From assembly GCA_946498095.1 (NCBI GenBank), contig CAMMMX010000001.1:124001-188000 (forward strand): 64,000 nucleotides of DNA, written 5' to 3'. The notes beneath the pieces are model-generated. The model saw nothing but the letters and a program-made list of their open reading frames with translations, made no database searches and was not told the DNA's origin. Below, in pieces: positions 35,491-44,616 of this stretch. A program made the translations under genes and the position numbers. This DNA is from an uncultured Clostridia bacterium. GTDB lineage: Bacteria > Bacillota > Clostridia > Oscillospirales > Ruminococcaceae. Position 1 is the first letter of the stretch. The number at the start of each line of letters is the position of its first letter.

Positions 35491-37296
35491 CTACTTCGCG
35501 ACAACCGTGTTATAGTACTTGGCCATATACTTGGCCAGTTCCTGACTGTACTCCTCAGTATCTCCCGTATGCAGACGCTGCAAGTACTCATGACGGTTTA
35601 CCGTTCCCTGATCCTGGTTCCGTCCGATCATATACACCGCGATATTGGAGCATTGATCCGAAATGCGTTCCAAATTCGTCAGCAAATCGAGAAAGACCAC
35701 GCCCGTATCGATCGTGCAGTCCCCTGCTTTGAGACGTTCAATATGCTTGTATTTCAGCGTGTCCTCAACGGTGTCAATGGTTTCCTCCAGCGGTTCAATC
35801 CGTACCGCTGTATGCATATCGTTCTCATGATAGGCGACGATTGCCATATCGATAATCTCACCCACGGCCCGAAACAGCGTATGCAGTTCTGCCATCGCTG
35901 CATCGGACAGCGATGTACCACTGTCATAAAGGATCTGTGCCTGCTCCACAATATTGATAGAGTAGTCCCCTATCCGTTCAAACTCAGAAATTAAATGCAA
36001 CAGGTAGGTGACATCCTTGCTCTCTTCCTCCGTTATATCGATATCCGCCAATTTGACCAGGTAATTGCCCAGACGGTCCTCCATCCGGTCAAGACTGTTC
36101 TCGAATTCCATAATCTGCTCGACTTTGCGACGATCAAACTTATCATACAAAGACGCCGCATCCTGGAAGTTTTGCCGGCTGTACTGTGCCATACGCAGCA
36201 CCAGATTATGACATTGATTGAGCGCAACAGCCGGCGATTGCAACAGCCGTTCGTCCAACACCTTTTCCTCCGCACCGGGTCCGGCAGCATCTCCTGCCCC
36301 TTTATCTCGAACGGTCTTTTCCGCCAGTTTCGCCAGCAGGCCGCTGAAAGGCAGGCAAATAGCCGTTACCACAACGTTAAAAAAGGTGTGAAAGTTCGCG
36401 ATGCCGCCCTTATCAATAGCCGTATTCCAAAAGGCAAAGCCGTCGGGCAAAATGAGATATTGCAAGCTATAAATACCGATTAGGAAAATAACGGTACCAA
36501 TCAAGTTGAAATAGAGATGTACCATTGCAGCACGCTTCGCATTACGGTTTGCACCGATACTGGAGAGAATCGGCGTCACACAGGTGCCGATATTCTGTCC
36601 CAGAATGATAGGAAGCGCTGACGAATAGGTAATCGCCCCTGTGGAGGACAGCGCCTGCAGAATCCCAATCGAGGCCGACGAACTCTGGATAATGCCCGTC
36701 ACGACCGCACCGACCAACACCCCCAGCAAGGGATTGGTAAACATGGCAAACAACTGCTGGAACTGCGGGACATCCCTTAAACCGCTGACGGCGGCTTCCA
36801 TCGCGAACATCCCGTTGAACAAAATCCCGAACCCAATCAGGATGGTGCCGATGTCCTTAAATTTGCTACGCTTCGCTCCCATGAAAATGAGTATGCCAAC
36901 AATAGAAGCCAAGGGTGCCAGCGTGGTCGGCTTCAATATCTGAAGGAAAAGAGACATGCTACCACTTTGCTCCAGATCGCCCAAGCGAATAATCTGGGCT
37001 GTAACCGTCGTACCAATGTTGGCACCAAGAATGACGCCCACTGCCGAGCGCAGTTTCAGGATTCCTGCGTTGACCAGCCCGACAACAATTACCGTCGTCG
37101 CGGAAGAACTCTGGATGGCCGCTGTAACCACCGCGCCCAGTAAGACGCCTTTAAACGCGTTGCTGGTCAGCTTCTGCAGTGTTTTTTCCACCCTGCCGCC
37201 CGCAACTTTTTCCAGCGAAGACCCAAGTACGCTCATACCAAACAGGAAAAGCGCCAGCCCGCCCAGCAGGCTGATAACATTGAAGACGTCAAACAT
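35491..37296 (-). CDS. Na+/phosphate cotransporter with PhoU-like domain
   Basis: Inner-membrane NptA/YjbB-type transporter that couples phosphate movement to sodium. Two inverted repeats of the membrane domain each carry the QSSS motif (AAIQSSSATTVIVVG and IIQSSSASIGILQA), with GANIGTT and GQNIGTC. After about residue 345 comes a PhoU-like helical domain (HNLVLRMAQYSRQNFQ, LLHLISEFERIGDYSINIVE, LERISDQCSNIAVY). The start is ATG 37296; GGAGG lies eleven bases upstream, a long gap. 601 aa. The 118 bases of open frame beyond have no family match. Confidence 0.92.
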   Translation of the reverse strand: MFDVFNVISLLGGLALFLFGMSVLGSSLEKVAGGRVEKTLQKLTSNAFKGVLLGAVVTAAIQSSSATTVIVVGLVNAGILKLRSAVGVILGANIGTTVTAQIIRLGDLEQSGSMSLFLQILKPTTLAPLASIVGILIFMGAKRSKFKDIGTILIGFGILFNGMFAMEAAVSGLRDVPQFQQLFAMFTNPLLGVLVGAVVTGIIQSSSASIGILQALSSTGAITYSSALPIILGQNIGTCVTPILSSIGANRNAKRAAMVHLYFNLIGTVIFLIGIYSLQYLILPDGFAFWNTAIDKGGIANFHTFFNVVVTAICLPFSGLLAKLAEKTVRDKGAGDAAGPGAEEKVLDERLLQSPAVALNQCHNLVLRMAQYSRQNFQDAASLYDKFDRRKVEQIMEFENSLDRMEDRLGNYLVKLADIDITEEESKDVTYLLHLISEFERIGDYSINIVEQAQILYDSGTSLSDAAMAELHTLFRAVGEIIDMAIVAYHENDMHTAVRIEPLEETIDTVEDTLKYKHIERLKAGDCTIDTGVVFLDLLTNLERISDQCSNIAVYMIGRNQDQGTVNRHEYLQRLHTGDTEEYSQELAKYMAKYYNTVVAK

Positions 37297-37488
37297 ATTG
37301 AACGAAACCTCCGACCCAATATTCCATCTGATTGTCGCTCGGAAATTAGACACATACATTTTTATTATATCACGATATTTTACAAATGTACAGCAGATTC
37401 TTTTTTCCAGCACATTTTTTAAAGGCTTGGGTGACGGTTCCTTCCTTTTATCTGGACTGTTACATATAGAAAGGAAAGGGCATAAAAA

Positions 37489-37519
37489 ATCCGGCGAGGA
37501 CGATATGCCCTCGCCGGAT
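37489..37519 (-). terminator. Terminator of the PrsA-like gene
   Basis: ATCCGGCGAGG / CCTCGCCGGAT; on the minus strand it is followed by TTTTTTATG. Confidence 0.85.
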
Positions 37520-37534
37520 AAAACTTTCCGGGCC

Positions 37535-38818
37535 TTAATATGTTGTAGTTTGCGGATAGACGATTTTTTTCGGGCTGTAGCGTTTGTACGAGTCGCTGTT
37601 CAACTCGACTCGATAATCCTTGCACCATCCGTCTACCAGCTCTACGAACTCATCGCCTTTGATCTCCATGAGAATCGATCTGCGGTTATCGTCATACAAC
37701 TCCTTACGCTCCATAATTGGCAAACGCAGGATGATGTAATAATAATCGTCCTCTTCATAGAAGATCGGCTCGTTTTCCTTTGCCGAAGAGAAGATAAAAG
37801 AGATTACCTTTTCATAGGAACCGGTTGTCCCTTTTTTGAATATCTTCTCGTTTACATAAGGATCCTCTTCTTCCTCTTCCCCACTGGCAGTATCCGAACT
37901 GGAAGTCGACGAAGTGGAGGCATCCGACGATGTGGACGTTTCGGAAGAAGTCGTACTGCTAGAGGATGTGGAAGCATCAGATGATGTCGACGTTTCGGAA
38001 GACGACGACGCATTCGCCTCTGCCTCCAACTCGTCACGATACGCGGTGAACTCGTCTATCAGCTGATCGAAATCCTCTCCTTGCTGCGCACGTGCAAACA
38101 GTTTATCGGCTACCTCTTCTTTAAACTGTTTTTTCCCTTCCGACTTCAGCTTGTTCCCTTCGCCATCGGTCAGCGGCATCTGGATGTATTTCACACGTGC
38201 GTAATTGTCCGTATAATACTTCTGGATATCCGCTTCTGCAACAGCATCCAGGCCGTTGGTTTCATAGTACTTATCAAAAACCAAGGAGCGCTTAATCTGG
38301 TTCTCGTACACCAGCCTCAGTGACGAACGCGCTACACCGTTCTTTTCATAAAACGACTCCCCGTATTGTTCCCACGCGACCTGAAGCTGATATTCCAGCT
38401 GTTCCGTATCATCCTCGGAAAATTGCAGGCCTAGTTCGTCGAACTTCTTCTCCACTGCGACGTACTGCTTGCACATTTCCATTGCCTGATCCTTGATCCA
38501 CTGCTCCGCATTCTTGTCCTCAAAGGTCTTGGACCATAGATCGGTATCCTCTTCCGTCATTTGCTCCTCTGCGTCAGCGCGGGCCTGCATCAGGAACTGA
38601 ATGTAAACGCCCGCCGGTATACGGGTACCCTCAATATCTGCCGCCCAAGACGTATCGCCGCAGGATGTCAGTGACAGCGCCATTGCCACCGTCATAATCA
38701 TAACAAGGGTAAAGCTCAGCAGCGGCTTAAGCAGCTTGCCGCATCTGCGCTGTCCGGCCATTGGCCTGCCGTTCGGGAGCGACGCAGGGGTCGGTTGCTT
38801 TTTGTCCTTCATATTCAC
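37535..38818 (-). CDS. PrsA/SurA-like lipoprotein foldase with Ser/Thr-rich insert
   Basis: Membrane-anchored extracytoplasmic chaperone candidate. A cytoplasmic basic tail (about 30 residues) precedes a hydrophobic stretch and lipobox ALSLTSC (Cys near 53). An N-terminal SurA-type helical domain follows (DTSWAADIEGTRIPAGVYIQ to DKYYETNGLDAVAEADIQKYY), then the start of a rotamase-like domain (YARVKYIQMPLTDGEGNKL). This is interrupted by ~45 residues of repeated SSETSTSSDASTSS, a run of Glu, and resumes (SFIFSSAKENEPIFYEEDDYYYIILRL). Whether the isomerase is active is uncertain. The start GTG 38818 has AGGAGG five bases upstream. 427 aa. Confidence 0.8.
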   Translation of the reverse strand: MNMKDKKQPTPASLPNGRPMAGQRRCGKLLKPLLSFTLVMIMTVAMALSLTSCGDTSWAADIEGTRIPAGVYIQFLMQARADAEEQMTEEDTDLWSKTFEDKNAEQWIKDQAMEMCKQYVAVEKKFDELGLQFSEDDTEQLEYQLQVAWEQYGESFYEKNGVARSSLRLVYENQIKRSLVFDKYYETNGLDAVAEADIQKYYTDNYARVKYIQMPLTDGEGNKLKSEGKKQFKEEVADKLFARAQQGEDFDQLIDEFTAYRDELEAEANASSSSETSTSSDASTSSSSTTSSETSTSSDASTSSTSSSDTASGEEEEEDPYVNEKIFKKGTTGSYEKVISFIFSSAKENEPIFYEEDDYYYIILRLPIMERKELYDDNRRSILMEIKGDEFVELVDGWCKDYRVELNSDSYKRYSPKKIVYPQTTTY

Positions 38819-39080
38819 GCTTTCCTCCTGTGCTGAACATCATCTTACATGTTTCTTTATTATACTACCAAAACGCCGCCTTGTCCAGTGGATGTTTTTC
38901 GCGGCGACAGGCAGGATACCTCTTTGCGGATTCCCCCAAACAGGATAGTCATATGGAAAATCACGTCTGGCAATACCTGATAGGAAATATTTCCACAAAG
39001 GGGTACATATACATAAATAGCGAATCGGTAAACGGCCGCAAAGCACCGGTAAAGCGGCCAAGAAGGAAGGAGCATTCCGC

Positions 39081-39554
39081 ATGTTTGTCGTTTCCATGAA
39101 GATGTCTAAAATGAAAGCTGTTGCAGGAGTGGCGGGGATCTTGCTGTTATGCCTAGTCGTTTTTTTTGCTGTAAAAACAGGAAGCGGGTTGCGCGCGTCG
39201 GCGAAACCAAAGGGCAGTGAAACCGCTGCTGTTACAAGCGAACAGCGCCTAGCCTATCTGCGCGGATTTGGCTGGGAAATAGAAGAGGAGCCGCTTGAAA
39301 TCATCGAAATCGCTATCCCACAGCAGTTCGATGACGTCTATCAAAGCTACAACGATATCCAGCTGAAACAAAATTTTGACCTGTCACGTTACAAGGGCAA
39401 ACGGGTCAAGCGTTATACCTACCGTGTGACGAATTACCCCGACACCGCTGACGAAATCCACGCCGACCTGCTTATCTATGATGGGCGTATCATCGGCGGC
39501 GACATTTGTTCGACCGCGCTGGACGGCTTTATGCACGGCTTCACCAAACCGTAA
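39081..39554 (+). CDS. DUF4830-type membrane-anchored protein
   Basis: An N-terminal membrane segment (VAGVAGILLLCLVVFFAVKTG), then a compact domain typical of DUF4830: LRGFGWEIEEEPLEIIEIAI, DLSRYKGKRVKRYTYRVTNY and the ending GGDICSTALDGFMHGF. The function is unknown; such proteins are common in Oscillospirales and face the outside. 157 aa. It is divergent from the PrsA-like gene and followed by a terminator at 39683-39720. Confidence 0.78.
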   Translation: MFVVSMKMSKMKAVAGVAGILLLCLVVFFAVKTGSGLRASAKPKGSETAAVTSEQRLAYLRGFGWEIEEEPLEIIEIAIPQQFDDVYQSYNDIQLKQNFDLSRYKGKRVKRYTYRVTNYPDTADEIHADLLIYDGRIIGGDICSTALDGFMHGFTKP

Positions 39555-39682
39555 AAGGTCCTGCACAATGCCAAAAGGAACGCTTCTGCAAACAATCTTG
39601 CCTTGTTTTCAGAGACGTTTTGTGCTATCCTGTCCGTACCGAATACGCCCATAGGAAAAGGTAATCAACGGACGTACAAAAC

Positions 39683-39722
39683 ACCGGGGCGGTCCGTATC
39701 ATGATGGACCGCCCCGGTTATT
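39683..39722. terminator. Strong terminator
   Basis: ACCGGGGCGGTCC / GGACCGCCCCGGT with a 10-base loop, then TTATTTCG. It lies between the DUF4830 gene and convergent mreB. Confidence 0.85.
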
Positions 39723-39772
39723 TCGTTCCTATTCTTCCAGTGATAGGTTGATACCTCCGTACCGGAATCCCC

Positions 39773-40789
39773 TTATTTGTACTTGTATACCGACACATGT
39801 GTAAACCCGTCCTGCAGCGCTTCCAGGTGTTTGAACGCCAACCCGACACCTTTGGCCACACAACGGTCCGGCTCTTCTGCCACGTTGACGCGCACACCGG
39901 TATTTTCGGCGATCATCCGATCCAGCCCTGACAGTTGGGCGCCGCCGCCAGTCAGCATAATCCCATTGGTATAAATGTCGCCAATCAGCTCCGGTGGCGT
40001 TACTTCCAGCACGCTGCGCACGGTCGAGACTATCTCAAGTGCCAGATCCCGGACCGCCCGCTGAATTTCCAAGTCGCTCACTTCCAGCGACTGCGGCAGT
40101 CCGGAAAGCAAATTACGCCCCTTAACCACGATCGTCCTGCCCGTCGGCTCATAAACATCGCAGCATTCTATCTTGACCCGTTCCGCACTCCGCTCACCAA
40201 TCAGGATTTTGTATGTATGGTTGATGTATTTGACGATTTCACGGTTAAAACTGTTCCCTGCCAACTTGATCGATTTGGAGCATACAATCCCGTTGAGAGA
40301 GATAACAGCACAGTCGGTGGTACCCCCGCCAATATCGACAATCATGCTTCCCAACGGCTTATTGATGTCGATACCAGCGCCAAGCGCGGCGGCAATCGGC
40401 TCTTCTATCAAAAACACCTTGCGTGCGCCCGCAGCCACCGCCGTCTCAATAACAGCGCGCGATTCCACATCGGTGGTCATAGAAGGGACACAGAGAATCA
40501 CACGCGGTTTCACCATCATATTGCCGCATGCCTTCTTGATAAACTCCTTCACCATGTATTCAGTCATGACATGATCGGAAATGACGCCATCCTCAAGCGG
40601 CATGACCGCTGTAATGTAGTCCGGAGTCCGGCCCAGCATCCGATATGCTTCCTCGCCTACGGCAAGCACGCGGTTGGTTTTATGGTTGAAAGCTACGACC
40701 GACGGCTCATGGATGACAATCCCTTTGTCTCCCCGATAAACCATCACCTTCGTCGTACCCAAATCGATACCGATATCCATCGCTGCCAA
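39773..40789 (-). CDS. MreB/Mbl-family rod-shape actin homologue
   Basis: Bacterial actin that positions cell-wall synthesis. ATP-binding motifs: MDIGIDLGTTKVMVY (phosphate 1), SMIVDIGGGTTDCAVISL (phosphate 2) and IMLTGGGAQLSGLDRMI (adenosine). 338 aa, normal. mreC and mreD are absent from either side, so this is probably an additional paralogue (Mbl or MreBH type) rather than the gene of the mreBCD operon. The start is ambiguous: TTG 40789 (with GAGAGGG about ten bases upstream) or ATG 40780. Confidence 0.93.
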   Translation of the reverse strand: MAAMDIGIDLGTTKVMVYRGDKGIVIHEPSVVAFNHKTNRVLAVGEEAYRMLGRTPDYITAVMPLEDGVISDHVMTEYMVKEFIKKACGNMMVKPRVILCVPSMTTDVESRAVIETAVAAGARKVFLIEEPIAAALGAGIDINKPLGSMIVDIGGGTTDCAVISLNGIVCSKSIKLAGNSFNREIVKYINHTYKILIGERSAERVKIECCDVYEPTGRTIVVKGRNLLSGLPQSLEVSDLEIQRAVRDLALEIVSTVRSVLEVTPPELIGDIYTNGIMLTGGGAQLSGLDRMIAENTGVRVNVAEEPDRCVAKGVGLAFKHLEALQDGFTHVSVYKYK

Positions 40790-40915
40790 GCAAAATCATC
40801 CCTCTCTTATTCCAATCCTGGTGAATCCGTTCGCACTTCCAGCCGCCCCTCTTTGGAACAACTTTTACTATTATAGTACAAATATTCCGCGGGGACAAGC
40901 TTTTTCCCGCCCTGC

Positions 40916-41617
40916 TCAGGATTTATTTTCGACATGTGCGACACAAACCGCCACAACCCGGCAGGCCTGTCCCGACTTGAGCACTTTTGCACAGGCGTCC
41001 GCCGTACACCCCGACGTAACGATATCGTCCACCAACAGCACGCGTTTCCCCTTGACTTGATCCACGTTGCCGGACAAACTGTAAACGCCTTTCACGTTTT
41101 CCTTTCTCTGGTCGAGCGACAGCGTATGCTGAACCGCAGATGCCTTGTGCTTCACTAGTACCTTTTCCGCTACCGGAACTCCTATCTCTTTCCCTATAGC
41201 ACGAGCCAACAGCGCCGCCTGGTTATACCCGCGCTCCCGCAAACGCTCTCGGTGAAGCGGTACCGGAACGACAAGATCGAAGATTTCCTGCGGCGCAAGG
41301 TCGGAAACCGCCTGCACACACAGTTGAGCCAGTCCGGGTATCAACTGTGTCTCTCCCCGGAATTTCATCCGCCAGACCGCCTCCCGTACCCGCCCTTCAT
41401 AACGCAGTGGTGCAACCAAGCAATCGCAGCCGTCCGCCGCACGGACAGTCGAGCCAAACGGCTCGTTCAGCCAGGGCAGCGTCACAGCACAGTCTGGGCA
41501 AACGCTGTTACCCGGCAGGGTCTCCCGGCTGCAAAACAGGCACATCGGCGGGAAAATAAAGTCCCGCAATGCGCGCAGCGCCCGTCTCAACGTATCCGAC
41601 AAATGGCCCCTACGCAT
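40916..41617 (-). CDS. ComF-family protein (ComFC-like)
   Basis: Phosphoribosyltransferase-fold protein linked to DNA uptake in competent bacteria. The N-terminal zinc ribbon has PPMCLFCSRE and NSVCPDCAV (two CxxC pairs). The PRPP-binding motif VLLVDDIVTSGCTADAC lies near residue 195. Family motifs DLVVPVPLHRERLRERGYNQA and KHKASAVQHTLSLDQRKENV are intact. 233 aa. Its start overlaps the recD2 stop by eight bases. Other competence genes (comEA/EC, comFA) are not in the window. Confidence 0.92.
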   Translation of the reverse strand: MRRGHLSDTLRRALRALRDFIFPPMCLFCSRETLPGNSVCPDCAVTLPWLNEPFGSTVRAADGCDCLVAPLRYEGRVREAVWRMKFRGETQLIPGLAQLCVQAVSDLAPQEIFDLVVPVPLHRERLRERGYNQAALLARAIGKEIGVPVAEKVLVKHKASAVQHTLSLDQRKENVKGVYSLSGNVDQVKGKRVLLVDDIVTSGCTADACAKVLKSGQACRVVAVCVAHVENKS

Positions 41618-43823
41618 CGGCGTTCCTCAGCATCGACCGCAGGCAGGTATAGCGCAGTGTTTTTCGGTCGTTATGTACCATATACCACAGGCGGCTTTTA
41701 CTACCTACTATTATGAGAATTTTTTTCGCCCGCGTCACTGCCGTATAGAGTAAATTTCGAAAATAGAGCAGATCGTACCCCCCGTATACCGCCAATATCA
41801 CGGCGTTGAACTCGCTTCCCTGGCTTTTGTGCACCGTAGCAGCGTAGGCCAACTCAAGCTGACTGAGATTCTCGAAATCATATTCCGCTACCCGCTCATC
41901 AAACTCAACAAGCATTTTACCGGAAGGCTTGTCTATCAAGCGAATCACGCCCATGTCTCCATTGAAAACGCCTGTCCCTTTCTCATCGCCCTTGGTCCAT
42001 TCGACATCGTAGTTATTGCGCACTTGCATCACTTTGTCCCCTTCGCGAAACAGATATTGCCCGCTACGAACCTCCGCCTTGCCAAAAGTCGGGGGGTTAA
42101 CCGCCTGCTGCAAACGAAAATTCAGCTCATATACCCCTACCGGTGATTTTTTTCCGGGACACAGCACCTGGATATCGTCTATACAGGAAAAGCCGTAGCT
42201 AGCCGGCAAACGCTTTTCATACAGCTCGACAATGGTATCTTGCGCACTCTGGTAATCGCCTCTTTGCAGCATGAAGAAATCCCCGTCTTTTCGGGTAATC
42301 TCAGGTAATTCGCCTTTGACGATGGCGTGTGCATTGGTGACGATCAGGCTCTGAGACGCCTGCCGGAATACTTCATTCAGCCGTACTACCTGGACACAGC
42401 CGCTGTCGGTGATGTCCTTCAGCACATTGCCCGCTCCCACTGACGGCAACTGGTCGCTATCCCCCACCATAATCAGCCTGGCGCTGAGCTTCATCCCCCG
42501 CAGCAGCGATTCCAGCAGCAGCACGTCCACCATCGACATCTCATCCACAACGACCGCATCACAAGGCAACGGATTGCCCTCGTTACGCTGGAATTTTGGT
42601 ATGTCGTTTTCCGCAAACTGCATTTCCAGCAGCCGATGTATGGTCTTGGCCTCCTTCCCTGTCAGTTCGGAAGCCCGTTTCGCCGCACGCCCTGTCGGCG
42701 CGCAGACCGCCACCTTCAGCCCTTTATGCTCCAGTGCCGCGATAATGCCGTTGAGTGTGGTGGTCTTACCGGTACCGGGACCACCGGTAAGGACCATCAC
42801 GCCACCTGACAGGGTTCTCGCGATCGCCTCGCGTTGCAGCTGTGCATATTCAATCCCGTTTTCCTTTTCGATGCTGCGGATTAAGCCGCTGTAATCCTCC
42901 CCACTATCTGGATAGCTCTGCCGAAGCAGCGAAAGACGAGAAGCGATATACATTTCCGCCGTGTAGTACTTACGCAGGCAGACGAAATCCTCCGCCCCCT
43001 TTTTCCACAGGCACAACTCACCGTTTTCCTCTCCCGTTTCCTGATCGACCGCCGCTTCCAGCACCTGGGGTTGTGCCCCTAGCAGCTGGACGGAAAGCTT
43101 AATTAAAATTTTCCGTGGTAAGCAGGTATGGCCATTATAAGAATTTTGCTTCAATACATAGCAGATGCCCGCCAGCAAGCGGTGCGGATCGTCCGGCTCC
43201 ACCTCGAATTCCTGTGCGATGGCGTCAACCTCCTCAAAACTCATGTCAATCCCCTCACCGCACAGGACATATGGATTTTGCGTCACTACGTCGACTGTTA
43301 TGTTTCCCCATTTTTTCCAGATGCGGACGCATTTTCCCGGCGTCACGCCATATTTGGAAAGGAACAGCATCGCTGTCCGCACGCCGAACAGGCGCTGGTA
43401 CTCCCGGCCTATCTCCTCCGCCTTATGTACACTGACGCCCTTGACTTCAGAAAGGCGCAGCGGCGTTTTTTCCATCACGTTAAGGGTCTCGTCGCCAAAA
43501 GCGTCAACCAGACGGGCCGCCATAATGGGGCCAATCCCTTTCATCGCGCCAGAACACAGATATTTCTTAATAGCCGCCGCAGTCGCAGGCAGGCTTCGTT
43601 CGCACAGATATGCCTTGAACTGTGTCCCATAGGTCGGATGGGTCGTATAGCTGCCGGTCAGATGCAAATCCTCACCGACTTCGATCGCCCCAAGCTCCCC
43701 CACGACGGTGATACGTTCGCCGCCGCTGTCCAGCTCGAGTACCACGAAGCCGGTGTCCTCGTTCCTGTAGCTCACATACTCGACCGTACCGTCCAGATGG
43801 AGCATATCCGCAGGCTTTTGCAT
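41610..43823 (-). CDS. recD2: ATP-dependent RecD2-type helicase
   Basis: SF1B 5'-to-3' DNA helicase for repair, of the type lacking RecBC. An N-terminal OB/HhH region (GTVEYVSYRNEDTGFVVLEL, GSGA.. KGIGPIMAARLVDAFG) is followed by the motor: Walker A LTGGPGTGKTTTLNGIIAAL, Walker B DAVVVDEMSMVD, GDSDQLPSVGAGNVL and the C-terminal motif AATVHKSQGSEFNAVI. 737 aa, normal for RecD2. It is co-transcribed with comFC by overlap. The ATG at 43823 has a GGACGG-like binding site. Confidence 0.95.
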   Translation of the reverse strand: MQKPADMLHLDGTVEYVSYRNEDTGFVVLELDSGGERITVVGELGAIEVGEDLHLTGSYTTHPTYGTQFKAYLCERSLPATAAAIKKYLCSGAMKGIGPIMAARLVDAFGDETLNVMEKTPLRLSEVKGVSVHKAEEIGREYQRLFGVRTAMLFLSKYGVTPGKCVRIWKKWGNITVDVVTQNPYVLCGEGIDMSFEEVDAIAQEFEVEPDDPHRLLAGICYVLKQNSYNGHTCLPRKILIKLSVQLLGAQPQVLEAAVDQETGEENGELCLWKKGAEDFVCLRKYYTAEMYIASRLSLLRQSYPDSGEDYSGLIRSIEKENGIEYAQLQREAIARTLSGGVMVLTGGPGTGKTTTLNGIIAALEHKGLKVAVCAPTGRAAKRASELTGKEAKTIHRLLEMQFAENDIPKFQRNEGNPLPCDAVVVDEMSMVDVLLLESLLRGMKLSARLIMVGDSDQLPSVGAGNVLKDITDSGCVQVVRLNEVFRQASQSLIVTNAHAIVKGELPEITRKDGDFFMLQRGDYQSAQDTIVELYEKRLPASYGFSCIDDIQVLCPGKKSPVGVYELNFRLQQAVNPPTFGKAEVRSGQYLFREGDKVMQVRNNYDVEWTKGDEKGTGVFNGDMGVIRLIDKPSGKMLVEFDERVAEYDFENLSQLELAYAATVHKSQGSEFNAVILAVYGGYDLLYFRNLLYTAVTRAKKILIIVGSKSRLWYMVHNDRKTLRYTCLRSMLRNADA

Positions 43824-43892
43824 ACCGTCCCGTCCTTTTAACGAAAATCAGATCTTAGAAGAAAAAGATCCGCTTTCTTCTATTGTAAATTC

Positions 43893-44255
43893 TCAAACGG
43901 GGCTTGTCAACAGAATTTTATCCTGTAGCAGTCCAGGAAGCTGTTTTTCATCGCAGACGCTGATACAGGAAAACTCCTTGCTCATCAGGCTGCACACCTG
44001 ACGTGTCTCTTCATCCGCCCCCTTGTCAACCACAATAACGCAAACGTCATGATGGCGGATTCCCTCCAGCTCGAACACGGCGCTGCGCAGTATGTACTCC
44101 GCTTTTTCCATGTGCCCTTGTACCGGAATGACGGAGACTACTGTTTTTTTGGGCCCCATGTCCATAAACCGTTCTTCAATGAAACAGATGACTTCCGCAA
44201 GGCCGATGACGCAACAAATGAGCCCTACGGCGCCAAGAATCCAATATAGCAGCAT
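43893..44255 (-). CDS. Small membrane protein of unknown function
   Basis: One N-terminal membrane segment (LLYWILGAVGLICCVIGLAEVICFI), then a cytoplasmic domain of about 85 residues with alternating strands and helices (KTVVSVIPVQGHMEKAEYIL, HHDVCVIVVDKGADEETRQV). It resembles a degenerate nucleotide-sugar or glycosyl transferase fold, without usable catalytic motifs. The start is ATG 44255 with an excellent AAGGAGGAGAG seven bases upstream; longer frames upstream are unsupported. 120 aa. Similar orphan proteins occur in related Clostridia; function unknown. Confidence 0.68.
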   Translation of the reverse strand: MLLYWILGAVGLICCVIGLAEVICFIEERFMDMGPKKTVVSVIPVQGHMEKAEYILRSAVFELEGIRHHDVCVIVVDKGADEETRQVCSLMSKEFSCISVCDEKQLPGLLQDKILLTSPV

Positions 44256-44459
44256 ACTTCTCTCCTCCTTCACGCCCCTCCCGGGCGTATCACTGCCCAA
44301 CGGGATACCGTCCCAAATTATCTTATGTCGCAACGATGGGATTGGTTCGCCGATTTGGTAAAGTTGTCCGTGTACTGCGTACAAACGTATCAGTACGAGA
44401 AATCGTTTTCTGACAAAAATAAATTTTCTGTTATTTTTAAGAAAAATCTCTCAATCCCC

Positions 44460-44488
44460 TTGAAAATGGAAATCAAACATGCTAAAAT
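44460..44488 (+). promoter_or_regulatory. Promoter of the alcohol dehydrogenase gene
   Basis: TTGAAA (44460-44465), a 17-bp spacer, TAAAAT (44483-44488). The start of transcription is predicted near 44495. Confidence 0.65.
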
Positions 44489-44502
44489 AAAATTTAGAAC
44501 GA

Positions 44503-44520
44503 TTGATAGTTATTTAACAA
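44503..44520. promoter_or_regulatory. Rex-like operator
   Basis: TTGTTAA-ATAA-CTATCAA on the minus strand; one half-site matches the clostridial Rex consensus exactly, the other 5 of 7. It sits just downstream of the predicted start point, where a redox (NADH/NAD+) repressor would block transcription. Confidence 0.5.
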
Positions 44521-44616
44521 ACACTTCGTTCTATCTGATTTGTTTGTCTCACACGCACACTTACCATAAGGATGTCTTTCCAAAACAGACGGACAAAATG
44601 TAGGAGGTTGTTTGAA

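Noticed and set aside
37900..38020. Possible CRISPR-like or tandem DNA repeat
   Set aside because: It is the coding sequence of a Ser/Thr-rich protein segment, in frame and imperfect; no spacers.
39935..40876. 313-codon plus-strand frame
   Set aside because: Antisense to mreB; shadow only.
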